Positions 28,001 to 36,135 of a stretch of 64,000 bases of DNA are shown here, in pieces. Position 1 is the stretch's first letter, and every line of letters starts with the position of its first letter. A program made the position numbers and the translations under genes. The notes under the pieces are model-generated. The model did no database searches, was not told where the DNA came from, and saw nothing but the letters and a program-made list of their open reading frames with translations. This stretch comes from UBA5614 sp963667535 (lineage in GTDB: Bacteria > Cloacimonadota > Cloacimonadia > Cloacimonadales > Cloacimonadaceae), in contig CAXXDU010000002.1 in assembly GCA_963667535.2 (NCBI GenBank), positions 2,418,001-2,482,000 on the forward strand, written 5' to 3'.

Positions 28001-28539
28001 TCATGCGAAGTGCGGAATCCGTCAAAGAAGACTAAGAAAGGCAAGCTTGATTTTAAAGTGGAAAGCTGTCCGACCAAAGATAAGTCCATCACTTCCTGAA
28101 CTGAGTTGCAGGCAAGCATGCAGAAACCTGTATTACGGGTTCCCATGACGTCTGAATGGTCTCCGAATATAGACAGGGATTGGCAGGCAAGCGAGCGGGC
28201 TGTTACATAAAACACAGTAGGTAAAAGCTCTCCGGCAATCTTATGCATATTGGGTATCATAAGTAATAAGCCTTGAGAAGCTGTAAAAGTGGTTGTTAAA
28301 GCGCCTGCTGAAAGTGAGCCGTGCACAGCGCCTGCTGCACCGGCTTCGGATTGCATTTCCATAACATCGACCTGACTGCCGAACAGATTGATTTTACCTT
28401 TGGCAGCCCAGTCATCTGAAAGCTCTCCCATTCCGGAAGAAGGTGTAATTGGATAAATGGCAGCGACTTCATTGAATGCATACGCTACATGCGCAGCCGC
28501 TGTGTTGCCATCCATTGTGGCTTTTTTAAACTTCGCCAT
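25021..28539 (-). CDS. nifJ: Pyruvate:ferredoxin (flavodoxin) oxidoreductase
   Basis: A single-chain PFOR of 1172 residues, the usual length. It oxidises pyruvate and CoA to acetyl-CoA and CO2 with ferredoxin as acceptor. In order: the N-terminal domain with NTAAAHVAYAFNEVAAIYPI and TPSSGM, the gamma-like domain, a ferredoxin domain with two 4Fe-4S motifs (CIQCNQCSVICP near residue 690 and CQGCKDCVLECP near 743), and the thiamine-pyrophosphate domain with GACAGCGETPYIKL (about 810) and a GDGWAYDIGFGGVDH stretch. RBS AAGGAG upstream. It is monocistronic. It is the main pyruvate-oxidising enzyme of an anaerobic metabolism. Confidence 0.97.
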   Translation of the reverse strand: MAKFKKATMDGNTAAAHVAYAFNEVAAIYPITPSSGMGELSDDWAAKGKINLFGSQVDVMEMQSEAGAAGAVHGSLSAGALTTTFTASQGLLLMIPNMHKIAGELLPTVFYVTARSLACQSLSIFGDHSDVMGTRNTGFCMLACNSVQEVMDLSLVGQLSTLKSSLPFLVFFDGFRTSHELQKIEVIDYETMGSLLDNKYIEEFRARGMNPDAPRIKVGQHNPDVYFQGRETVNRFYDATPAIVQEYMEEVTKVTGRSYKLFDYVGHPEAEEIIIAMGSGCETIEETINYLNEKKGTKYGLLKVRLYRPFSIKHFVDVLPKSVKKIAVLDRTKEPGAIGEPLYLDIVSALKDRNDLYIIGGRYGLSSKEFTPGMVKGVYEHLSAKGFHGFTVGINDDVTHLSITYKEDIYTIPEGTINCKFWGLGSDGTVGANKNSIKIIGDNTELNVQGYFQYDSKKSGGITRSHLRFGKSPIHSQYLVTVEDFIACHNQAFIGRYDLLEGIKDNGVFLLNSNWCLDEAFNNLTCDMQQTIQDKKINFYNIDGLKIANDVGLGGRVNTVMQTAFFLISGVLAREEAIKLIKESIKKTYARKGEEIVQMNLNAVDQVNAALVKVDIPAGTPSCSMPMKKLIPANADEFTRNIIEPIMREKGDGITVSQMPIDGYMQTATSQMEKRRVAPEVPHWIAENCIQCNQCSVICPHAAIRPKLITEADLTGAPTTFKTLKATGAEGYQYKIQVYIDDCQGCKDCVLECPKAALVMSPIECEREIGEQDNYEFFEKLPNDVLAGFKENSIKGSQFKQPLLEFSGACAGCGETPYIKLITQLYGDRMIVANATGCSSIWGGTFPSIPYAKNKDGKGPAWANSLFEDNAEYGLGMRLAVNSHRKLLNMHMNVLLEKAINPELKAAFDYALKHWTDVDQAAKDNSDKIISLLPQAIIDACEGCKPHLAKVLELSSYIVEKSVWCFGGDGWAYDIGFGGVDHVMASNRNINIFVLDTEVYSNTGGQASKSTPLGSIARFAEAGKTTTKKDLGMMMMTYGYVYVACISMGANKVQAMNAITEAEAYPGPSIVIAYAPCINHGIDMAYTQKEEKRVVDAGYWLLYRYNPLNKLAGKNPLTLDSKEPSASLEEFLDSEKRYSSLKAINADKSKEYHAALQKFLTERYEYYKKLSQ

Positions 28540-28740
28540 AAGATTGCTCCTTATTTGGTTTATTTATATATAAAACTTACAGTTATACTTACTTCACTAC
28601 ATATCACATTGTTAGTCATAAAAATGGTCAAGTGTATATTGTCAAACATTTAATGACTGTTTATTTACAGGTAGAGGCACGGAGTCATAAAGACACAACT
28701 GTAGTGGGGCTTGTCTTGCTTTATACTGCATTTATGGGCG

Positions 28741-28935
28741 ATATGGACTGAATGGACGAGATGGACACTATGGACTGCTCTGATATCCTAAGCTTTAATT
28801 GCTCTCTTTTACAATTGGAGTCTGCTACTTTGCCCGGATACTATGTACCTTGCACTGCTTTCATTAGCTATTGCGTCAGCCACTTTTTCCTGTCTATATA
28901 TAGTCCATCTCGTCCATACAGTCCATATAGTCAAT
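28741..28935. repeat. Inverted pair of 9-nt-period arrays
   Basis: It lies in the 684-bp gap between nifJ and the THUMP methyltransferase gene. The left arm has four tandem 9-mers, ATGGACTGA, ATGGACGAG, ATGGACACT, ATGGACTGC (28743-28778). The right arm carries the reverse complement with GTCCAT at 28903, 28912 and 28921. Arms 28741-28766 and 28903-28928 match at 25 of 26 positions. The 136 bp between the arms shows nothing I recognise. A reading frame crosses it, but its start is the repeat itself. Confidence 0.75.
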
Positions 28936-29030
28936 GCTATTTACAAGCTCTTCCCCGAAATTCATTGCTATTCTTTCAAATCTGCTGCATAAACACTGAT
29001 AACATTATAAAAAAAGCCCAGGCAAATACC

Positions 29031-29129
29031 TCGTTCCGCAGTCGGGTGCCTCTCGGGGTCATCTCGGGGTCCAGTCGGGGTAAGCCCAAGAAGTTCCCAA
29101 CAAAATGCCAAGATGTTCCCGATTGCAGT
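29031..29129. repeat. 11-nt-period array (locus 2)
   Basis: Nine consecutive 11-mers with no gaps. They begin TCGTTCCGCAG, TCGGGTGCCTC, TCGGGGTCATC, TCGGGGTCCAG, TCGGGGTAAGC, then CCAAGAAGTTC, CCAACAAAATG, CCAAGATGTTC, CCGATTGCAGT. The ends are nearly complementary: CCGCAGTCGGG (29036-29046) with CCCGATTGCAG (29118-29128), 9 of 11 paired. It is more G+C-rich than the surroundings. The rest of the 28540-29223 gap shows no gene. Confidence 0.75.
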
Positions 29130-29223
29130 ACTTGATTATCCCTGGAGATGAATCTGACATGATAAAGGTATAGAAAACAGAAATTGTTCTTGCAGATTAT
29201 CAGGCATTATAGATAATAGGAAA

Positions 29224-30339
29224 ATGAAACCATATAGAATATTTGTCGTCGTACAGCCGGGTCTGGAGGATATTGCTGAACGTGAAATTCAGGCGCTGGG
29301 TTACAAAGATTTAGTCAGGATTAAGGGCGGATTCTTCCTTTTTGGACACCAAAGCACAGTGATGAAGCTCAATTTTGCCTGTAGATGTATTTCACGTGTC
29401 TTGATAGAGATTGCAGAATTTGAAGCAAAGAGCTTTTCTCAACTTGAACACTGCTTAAACCAGGTCAATTGGCAGGACTTTTTATCAAAGCAAAACGTTT
29501 GTATTCATGTCAGTTCATATCAGTCAGGACTTTATCATGAGAAAGCCATATCGGAGCGGGTCATTAATACTCTGTCTGATGTCTTCAAAAAGACTATCAC
29601 CGTTGTGGGCAGTCCTGATGAGGAAAATACGCAGTTAATTGTAGTTTATGCCAAGCATGATAAATTTACTATCAGGATGGATACCAGTGGCGCGCACCTG
29701 CATAAAAGAGGCTATGGTATTTATAAAGAAGATGCTCCAATCCGGGAGACTATCGCCTGTGCCATGTTGTATGCAGCAGGCTGGCCTGAGCTGTATAATC
29801 AACTGCATGACCCTTTGTGCGGGTCTGGCACGATTGCTATTGAAGCGGCTTTGCTGGCAAAGAAGATACCCTGGTGTGAATACAGGGAATTTGCTTTCCA
29901 GAGATGGAGTATCTTCAATCAGGAGTTGTTTGATAAAGTAAGAACGGAACTTATCGGTAAAATGGTTGAACACCCTACGGTTACAATTTTTGCCAGTGAT
30001 ATGGACAGTAAATCGGTTAATTCTGCCAGACTTAATTCCGAACAAGCAAAACTGAATGACTCTATCCAGTTTAGTGTTGCCAGATTAAACGAAAATTACA
30101 TTGACAAGAATTCGATTGTAGTTACAAATCCACCATGGGGTAAGAGGATTGAAACAGGTGTTGGTATCGATTCAATCCAAACTATCTGGCACGAACTTTT
30201 TAACGTTTACAGGAGAGGTCAGGGCGTATTTTTTATTCTTCCTGAAACACAGGAAGCTGAGTTTAGCTATACATACAAAACTCTGCTTCGCTTTGAAGCA
30301 GGAGGAATAAAAGTAAAGTATATCAGATTGGAGGAGTAA
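29224..30339 (+). CDS. THUMP-domain class I methyltransferase (RlmL-like rRNA/tRNA guanosine-N2 methylase)
   Basis: A 371-residue RNA methyltransferase. An N-terminal THUMP RNA-binding domain (about residues 1-160; starts PYRIFVVVQPGLEDIAEREI) is followed by a Rossmann-fold methylase with motif I DPLCGSGTIAIEAALLA (about 198-214), an aspartate-containing FASDMDSKSVNSARLN and the catalytic NPPW tetrad in VVTNPPWGKRIE. NPPY/W with THUMP is typical of guanosine N2-methylases such as RlmL (N-terminal half) or Bacillus YpsC. Length fits the single-domain version, without the RlmK half. It is followed by two lipoprotein genes with only 1 bp spacing. Confidence 0.87.
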   Translation: MKPYRIFVVVQPGLEDIAEREIQALGYKDLVRIKGGFFLFGHQSTVMKLNFACRCISRVLIEIAEFEAKSFSQLEHCLNQVNWQDFLSKQNVCIHVSSYQSGLYHEKAISERVINTLSDVFKKTITVVGSPDEENTQLIVVYAKHDKFTIRMDTSGAHLHKRGYGIYKEDAPIRETIACAMLYAAGWPELYNQLHDPLCGSGTIAIEAALLAKKIPWCEYREFAFQRWSIFNQELFDKVRTELIGKMVEHPTVTIFASDMDSKSVNSARLNSEQAKLNDSIQFSVARLNENYIDKNSIVVTNPPWGKRIETGVGIDSIQTIWHELFNVYRRGQGVFFILPETQEAEFSYTYKTLLRFEAGGIKVKYIRLEE

Positions 30340-30340
30340 A

Positions 30341-31177
30341 ATGAAGACCACCATTATTGGTTTACTCGTAGGCATATTACTATTGGGAATGTCTTTCGGA
30401 TGCGATAAACGGCATATAACTATTCCCAGTGAGCCGACTCAGGTCAGTCATGACGATGCACTCTGGGTACTTGCTTTTCGTTATTCAGAAACCCTCAATG
30501 ATAACGATTACTACAATATAACCTTGTATAGAGGTGCTTCAGGTACACAATATACCAATTATAATGCGGCACATGTCACGATTGATGGTCAACGGATAGC
30601 CTTAAACTATCAAAGTGACTCTACTCATTATTCAGGATGGTATTCTGCTATGCCGGTCTTGTTAACCGAGAATAACCCCATCAAGTTAAGTATTTATCCC
30701 ACCAGCATGGGCACTGTAGTAAACCTCATTCATCCGGCAAATGTATCATTCCCGGCAAGTTATAATCATGAGCAACCCATGGATGTAAGCTGGACAGTTG
30801 AAAGTAAAAATCAGTATCAATTCGTGCGGGCTGAGTCATGGAGTGTTTCAGGCAATGCGATTAATTACCTTTATGAATCTAAAATCAGTAAAATATCCAA
30901 GAATGACGCACGTCATAGATTTGGAGCCAATTGCATATCTCTGGTCAATGATAATCCTGATTCCACCAGTTTTGTCTTTGGTGTGGAAGAGGTAAATTAC
31001 AAAATAGTCAAAGGGATTACATATACTGCTTTTGGTCAATCTGATGTGAGATTTGGAGTCATGGTCTATCAGGATGAACGTAAATGCTATAATTCTAATA
31101 AAGGAATCATCAATAACGGAGACAAAGCATTTAAACAAAGGGTTCTGGATATAGCCGGATTATTATCAGATAAATAG
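30341..31177 (+). CDS. Predicted lipoprotein, paralogue 1 of a tandem pair
   Basis: A 278-residue lipoprotein with a lipobox (GMSFGC, Cys21). The mature part starts CDKRHITIPSEP and includes ALWVLAFRY, YNHEQPMDVSW and FGVEEVNYKIVKG. I do not recognise the family. The next gene has the same layout (CDKRKINVPTDP, AKWVLAF, YDYQQPLTLNW, IGVEEVNYKVIG), so the two came from a duplication. RBS GGAGG just before the ATG, overlapping the end of the methyltransferase gene. Likely anchored to the inner or outer membrane. Confidence 0.75.
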   Translation: MKTTIIGLLVGILLLGMSFGCDKRHITIPSEPTQVSHDDALWVLAFRYSETLNDNDYYNITLYRGASGTQYTNYNAAHVTIDGQRIALNYQSDSTHYSGWYSAMPVLLTENNPIKLSIYPTSMGTVVNLIHPANVSFPASYNHEQPMDVSWTVESKNQYQFVRAESWSVSGNAINYLYESKISKISKNDARHRFGANCISLVNDNPDSTSFVFGVEEVNYKIVKGITYTAFGQSDVRFGVMVYQDERKCYNSNKGIINNGDKAFKQRVLDIAGLLSDK

Positions 31178-31195
31178 TTTTTCCCGGAGGAAAAG

Positions 31196-31993
31196 ATGAA
31201 GAATACATTCTATGCAGCTCTTATCGGATTGCTGATAATCATTAGCTTTACCGGTTGTGACAAACGGAAAATAAACGTTCCCACCGACCCGGCAGATGTG
31301 GATAGCAATGATGCAAAATGGGTCCTGGCATTTGCATATGATACAGATAATACTACAAAAAGTGAAAAGTACTATATCCAATTGTACTGTACAGAAGAAA
31401 TCAGCAGCGCTATGCAGGATTATGATGTTAACGTAATCATTGGTGACTCATTGTTTCAAATGACTTATGCAAACATGGTGCCATTCTTTGAAGGCTGGTC
31501 GGTGCAAGGTAGTCAAAGAATACCGGATTATAAGCGGATTGTGTTAAGAGTAAACGATAATGTTGTTTTGAATACTCATTTTGACGAGATTTATACTGCA
31601 AACGCTGCTTTCCCCGCTACTTATGATTATCAACAACCTTTAACCCTGAACTGGGCTTTGGCTCACAACAACGGATACCAATTTGTCAGCGCTTCCTCCT
31701 GGGACCAGTACACTGATGAGGTTAAATCTGTTTATAGTTCTTATACAAAACAAATCCAGGCAAGTCAAAGCAGTTACACGTTCCCTGCTAATTGTGTTTC
31801 TTTAGTCGACGGTGATTCGCTTAGAACGGGTTTTTCCATTGGAGTAGAAGAAGTGAATTACAAAGTCATTGGCAATTGTGCCGTCATGGTCTATCAGAAT
31901 GAGTTCTATGGTTACATACCGTTCGGATTACAGCTAAAGAAACAAAGTAATGAATCAAGAATCATGGACATCTATCACAGATTAAACAAATGA
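31196..31993 (+). CDS. Predicted lipoprotein, paralogue 2 of a tandem pair
   Basis: A 265-residue lipoprotein with lipobox (SFTGC, Cys20). It is alignable over its full length with the preceding gene product (see there), with shared ISLV/VSLV and EEVNYK segments near the C-terminus. Function unknown. RBS GGAGG (at about 31186) ahead of the ATG; gap to the first copy is 18 bp, so both are co-transcribed. Confidence 0.75.
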   Translation: MKNTFYAALIGLLIIISFTGCDKRKINVPTDPADVDSNDAKWVLAFAYDTDNTTKSEKYYIQLYCTEEISSAMQDYDVNVIIGDSLFQMTYANMVPFFEGWSVQGSQRIPDYKRIVLRVNDNVVLNTHFDEIYTANAAFPATYDYQQPLTLNWALAHNNGYQFVSASSWDQYTDEVKSVYSSYTKQIQASQSSYTFPANCVSLVDGDSLRTGFSIGVEEVNYKVIGNCAVMVYQNEFYGYIPFGLQLKKQSNESRIMDIYHRLNK

Positions 31994-32064
31994 CTGATAA
32001 CTGCCAATACGATAACTTTATTCAAGCAATAAGATATGTCTTGACGTTAAAGGAACATGCCAAA

Positions 32065-32093
32065 TTGCTTGGTAAACTGACGTAAATTTTAAT
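32065..32093 (+). promoter_or_regulatory. Candidate promoter of the 1303-aa secreted protein gene
   Basis: TTGCTT (32065-32070), 17 bp, TTTAAT (32088-32093), 22 bp before the start codon at 32116. An upstream TTGACG at 32041 has no good partner. Moderate match only. Confidence 0.4.
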
Positions 32094-32115
32094 AATAATA
32101 TAGAGAGGACACATC

Positions 32116-35100
32116 ATGCTAAAGTATATCTTAGTCGCAGTCCTGCTGATTTCTGCCCTGCTCATACAGGCAATGGTGGTAGAAACAGGTTCATTAAAAG
32201 GCTTCATGTATGGCAACGAGCCGGCATGTCAATATGATAACTGGGTTTCACATTTAGCTGAGAAGATAGTTTCCCCGGGTTATAATGTTTATTCACCCTG
32301 GGACAGACAGACAACAGGTTTTGGGGATTTTCATATACCCACAGCAACCGAGCTGGCAAACTGGGGTCTGGTCATTGATGCCTTTGTTGCTAATGACTGG
32401 GCTACAGTAGATAACTTGCTGGTTACTTATGCTTTCCCGTATCAGTTAGTGCGTTTCTTTGATACTGATTCAAACAGGACATGCTACATCCTCAGAGAAA
32501 ATATCAGTGATTTCATAGATGATAACGGAACACAAGATACTTATGATGATGAAGCAGGAGCTTTTAACTGGGGTTGGGGTTTATATATCTATAATCCACA
32601 AGGTGACCAGCGTACCATTATCACTGTTCCTCATCCCTGCGATGATTATATTGCACCGGTACTCAGCTATGAAGCTTTTAGTAAATGGAATGCATCATAT
32701 CTGATGATAGCCGGAGCCGGAAGAGAAGTAGCCTGGACTAACGCTGCACCATATACTAACAGCAAATCTATCAGTGACCCGACAAGAACTACAAATCACC
32801 CCTTTTATCCGGCTTATACCAAATTCTGTAATAAAATCCGTAATGATAGCGGTAAAAGAGAGTTTTCAGTACAGTTACATTCCTATGACTGGAGTCTGCA
32901 TCAAGGTTTTTCCAGCGTTCAGATTTCTGCCGGATACAACCGCATGTGCCCGAATTTGCCGATAAGAGACTTATCAAGATTGAAACATGATATCATTAAT
33001 CAGGGCAATCTTGTCAAGATTCCGGCCAATACCATAGGCAGCAATAGCGATGTACTTCTTAATAATTACTATACTGTTCAGTATAACGTACATCCTTTTA
33101 CCTATAGCAATCCTGACACCACGGTAACAGTGAACAACTATATGGATTTACCTGCTTATTCTCAGAATGTGCAGATGAATTACACTCTTGCCGGATGGAA
33201 TGATTATGATGTATTCGACCCCTTTTTCCATGCCGAAATGAGTGAATTACCCAATTGTTATGCTCTGAATGACAACAATAACAGATGGTTTTATGGCTGG
33301 AATGCTACAACGCAGCACTGGGATATGGATAATCTTTTTACACATGCCATTCAGTATTATTCATATATGATTAATGATATGTATGAGGTTCTGGGCGAAA
33401 CCCTGACCATGAATGATACTCTGCCACCCACTAATCCGCTTAATCTTACCGTAAGCAATCAGTCTTATGATAACGTCACATTGCAATGGCAAAAATCAGA
33501 TGACTATGATTTTGATACTTATGAAATCCTCTATGCAACTGAACCTATCGGCGCTGCAAATTATGCAGTATTTGCCAGAAATATGGACCCATATATGGCA
33601 AGTCCTTATTGCGAACAAATAAATGTTACAGGACTTACCAATGCCACCCAGTACTATTTTAAAATCAGAGCCAAAGACAAAAACGGTAATGTCTCTGAGC
33701 TTTCCAATGAAGTAACCTCGATTACCAGTCCTGCTAAAATCTCCAACTTCAGAGGAATCGGAATGGATAACCAGGTGGTTGTAAAATGGACTGTGAATAA
33801 TCAGCAAAACAATCTTGGCTTTAAATTATACCGTAGCGATGGAGGGGGAGAATATTCATTACTGGATAGTTATCTTACCAATGCATCTCTGATAGCCGGA
33901 AGCACTAATTACCAATGGACAGATATTAATGTAGTTAATAATAATTCCTATACGTATAAGCTATCCTGTGTAAGTGGAAACGAAGTGGAGTTCTTTCACA
34001 ATCTGACTTCCACCACCTACCCCAGAGACTATTTCACCCTATATATCAGTAAGGAAGACAATTCCATTATTGATTCTCTGACATTTTCCGTTAATCCCAG
34101 CGCTTCCTCAGGAAATGATGCTGACTATGATATTGTCAAAGCCAATGCACCTGCATCTAATTATGTGTATGGCGTATTCTGGGAACAATACTGGGGAAAT
34201 AACGGAACTAATCTCCAACAAGAAGTGTTTGGAGATTTTGACGTAAATACCGATATCAGGACCTGGTCGATTAAAGTTAAATCAGACCAACTCAATACAC
34301 CGTTGCGTTTCAGGGTTGATGACAGTTTTGACAGATATTCAGAAAAGCTGTATTTAAGAGAAAACAGTACTGCTGTGATGACTAATCTGGAAGAAGGAGT
34401 ATTTGGCTTTACTGTTTCTGATACAAACTACAAGAATTTTACTCTGTATTGGGGTAATCTGCAACCTCTGGTATCAATCACAAGCCTTCAGAATAGAATA
34501 TATCAGGGTGGATCTACCCAGACATTCTACTGGGGAACAACTTATAGCTTTCTGCTGGATCACTTTGATTTGTCTATTCAGAATGACACAGATAGCTTGA
34601 ATATTATGAATGGATTACCAAATTCCATTTCGAATTATGGCTTTAGTTTCCCGACTAATCTGGAAATGCAGAATGCTAAATTCGTCCTGGATGCCTGGTC
34701 AACAGACGGACAGCTGATTCGCAAATTCTCTCCCTATACATTTGCTATCGTCCCTCTGAATATTGTATATAATCCGGGACCTGGTTTGTATACACAATCC
34801 AATATCTGGACTAATACATCAGTAACAGTTCCCGGAGCATTTGGCTCTGGTGCTTTAGGCTGGTTTATGGATACTGGCGGCTCATGGCAACCGGTAAATC
34901 CCTTTAGCTTTGGTCTTGGTTACTGGATTCAAAAAGACAATCCCTTTGAATATACTTCCAATGCTCCGATACAGAGAGACAGTCTTTCATTTGCACTGCG
35001 TGAGGGATGGAATCTGATACCCAATCCGCATATTTGTTCCTATAGAATCCAGGACCTTAGATTCAGAGTTAATGGTACGCTCTATACTTTTTCCGAAATT

Positions 35101-36027
35101 ATGGACCAAAGACTTGTCTCCAGAGGAGTGTACGTCTGTAGGAACGGTGAGTATATCTTATCCGATGTAATCTATCCCAAGGAATCTTTCTTGCTAAAGT
35201 ACTACGGAACCTCTCAGATGTTGGCGTATATAAACTTTATCCCCTTCAATTCAGGTCCCTCTGTAGAGCCTGTAGCTCCTTCCTGGGTCCTCAGGCTGAG
35301 CGCAAGCCAATCCGATAGTGATACTGATGAACTGGAGATTGGAAGTAATCCTCTGAGTACTGATAGCTATGAGTTTAATTATGATTTGCCTGAACCTCCT
35401 TTGAAACCCACAGCTACCCAGACAAGATTGTACCTGTTAAAATCTCATAACGACACGCAGTTTTTGGACCTTCTGCTCAATGCAGAATACCGTTCAGCTT
35501 TTTCTGATGGCCCTCTTGAAGAAAAGATATGGAACTTCCGTCTGGAAGCAGGTAACACAAATCCCGTTAACTTTGCAATTGATACATCTCAATTCCCGGG
35601 TTCTTATGGCGCCAGCATCAATATCGGAGACTTCTCTTACGACATTCAGCATGGTAATTCCTTCTCCTTTACACCTGTTGAACCGGGTTCATTTAGTGGG
35701 CAGATAGTTGTACATAATTACTTCACGTCCATAGATGATGAAACCATGCCGGCGCTTTCCAGGTTGAAAGTATTCCCTAATCCGTTTAATCCTGAGACTC
35801 AGATAGTCTTCAATACAGGAGCAAAAGGGGATGTTAACGTTGATATCTATAATGTTAAAGGACAGCATGTCAGAACTCTTGCCAAAGGTATGTTGGGGAA
35901 AGGTTCGCATCAATTGAAATGGAATGGTAAAGATGATAGTAACAATGCAGTGGGAACCGGCATCTATCTGGTAAAAGTTAAAACTAAAGACAAAGCACAG
36001 ATGATGAAGATGATGCTCATGAAATAA
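32116..36027 (+). CDS. Large secreted protein with FN3 repeats and C-terminal sorting domain
   Basis: A 1303-residue exported protein. Signal peptide about residues 1-19. The N-terminal 430 residues are unrecognised; they include TVPHPCDDYIAP and VQLHSYDWSLHQG, so a His/Asp metal site is possible. Two fibronectin type III domains follow (about 440-620; LPPTNPLNLTVSNQSYDNV, VTGLTNATQYYFKIRAKD), then further beta-rich domains. The C-terminal 80 residues (VFPNPFNPETQIVFN, VDIYNVKGQHVRTL, LKWNGKDDSNNAVGTGIYLV) are a FlgD-like/type IX secretion C-terminal domain. It is probably exported across the outer membrane and surface-attached. RBS GAGAGGA upstream; a bidirectional terminator follows. Confidence 0.8.
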   Translation: MLKYILVAVLLISALLIQAMVVETGSLKGFMYGNEPACQYDNWVSHLAEKIVSPGYNVYSPWDRQTTGFGDFHIPTATELANWGLVIDAFVANDWATVDNLLVTYAFPYQLVRFFDTDSNRTCYILRENISDFIDDNGTQDTYDDEAGAFNWGWGLYIYNPQGDQRTIITVPHPCDDYIAPVLSYEAFSKWNASYLMIAGAGREVAWTNAAPYTNSKSISDPTRTTNHPFYPAYTKFCNKIRNDSGKREFSVQLHSYDWSLHQGFSSVQISAGYNRMCPNLPIRDLSRLKHDIINQGNLVKIPANTIGSNSDVLLNNYYTVQYNVHPFTYSNPDTTVTVNNYMDLPAYSQNVQMNYTLAGWNDYDVFDPFFHAEMSELPNCYALNDNNNRWFYGWNATTQHWDMDNLFTHAIQYYSYMINDMYEVLGETLTMNDTLPPTNPLNLTVSNQSYDNVTLQWQKSDDYDFDTYEILYATEPIGAANYAVFARNMDPYMASPYCEQINVTGLTNATQYYFKIRAKDKNGNVSELSNEVTSITSPAKISNFRGIGMDNQVVVKWTVNNQQNNLGFKLYRSDGGGEYSLLDSYLTNASLIAGSTNYQWTDINVVNNNSYTYKLSCVSGNEVEFFHNLTSTTYPRDYFTLYISKEDNSIIDSLTFSVNPSASSGNDADYDIVKANAPASNYVYGVFWEQYWGNNGTNLQQEVFGDFDVNTDIRTWSIKVKSDQLNTPLRFRVDDSFDRYSEKLYLRENSTAVMTNLEEGVFGFTVSDTNYKNFTLYWGNLQPLVSITSLQNRIYQGGSTQTFYWGTTYSFLLDHFDLSIQNDTDSLNIMNGLPNSISNYGFSFPTNLEMQNAKFVLDAWSTDGQLIRKFSPYTFAIVPLNIVYNPGPGLYTQSNIWTNTSVTVPGAFGSGALGWFMDTGGSWQPVNPFSFGLGYWIQKDNPFEYTSNAPIQRDSLSFALREGWNLIPNPHICSYRIQDLRFRVNGTLYTFSEIMDQRLVSRGVYVCRNGEYILSDVIYPKESFLLKYYGTSQMLAYINFIPFNSGPSVEPVAPSWVLRLSASQSDSDTDELEIGSNPLSTDSYEFNYDLPEPPLKPTATQTRLYLLKSHNDTQFLDLLLNAEYRSAFSDGPLEEKIWNFRLEAGNTNPVNFAIDTSQFPGSYGASINIGDFSYDIQHGNSFSFTPVEPGSFSGQIVVHNYFTSIDDETMPALSRLKVFPNPFNPETQIVFNTGAKGDVNVDIYNVKGQHVRTLAKGMLGKGSHQLKWNGKDDSNNAVGTGIYLVKVKTKDKAQMMKMMLMK

Positions 36028-36046
36028 AACCCTTCAAAAACAAAAA

Positions 36047-36073
36047 GCGGTGGGAAATCCACCGCTTTTTTTT
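36047..36073. terminator. Bidirectional intrinsic terminator
   Basis: Stem GCGGTGG (36047-36053), loop GAAAT, CCACCGC (36059-36065), flanked by an A-run on the left and eight T residues on the right. It can serve both the plus-strand secreted protein gene and the convergent minus-strand outer-membrane protein gene. Confidence 0.9.
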
Positions 36074-36078
36074 ATTGT

Positions 36079-36124
36079 GTCATTCCTGCCCTTCTATTCA
36101 TCAGAATAAATTCCAGCAGGAATC
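36079..36124. repeat. ATTCC...GGAAT palindromic element
   Basis: GTC-ATTCCTGC (36079-36089) pairs perfectly with GCAGGAAT-C (36116-36124) over 8 bp; the 26-nt loop is unrelated to other copies. The same end sequences occur at 48677, 57805 and 58063, and half of the element at 40364. Confidence 0.65.
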
Positions 36125-36135
36125 TTAAGTCTGTT

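Noticed and set aside
28752..29135. A 127-codon plus-strand frame between nifJ and the THUMP methyltransferase
   Set aside because: It begins inside the 9-nt repeat (MDEMDTMD) and ends inside the 11-nt array; no ribosome binding site and no protein-like composition in between.
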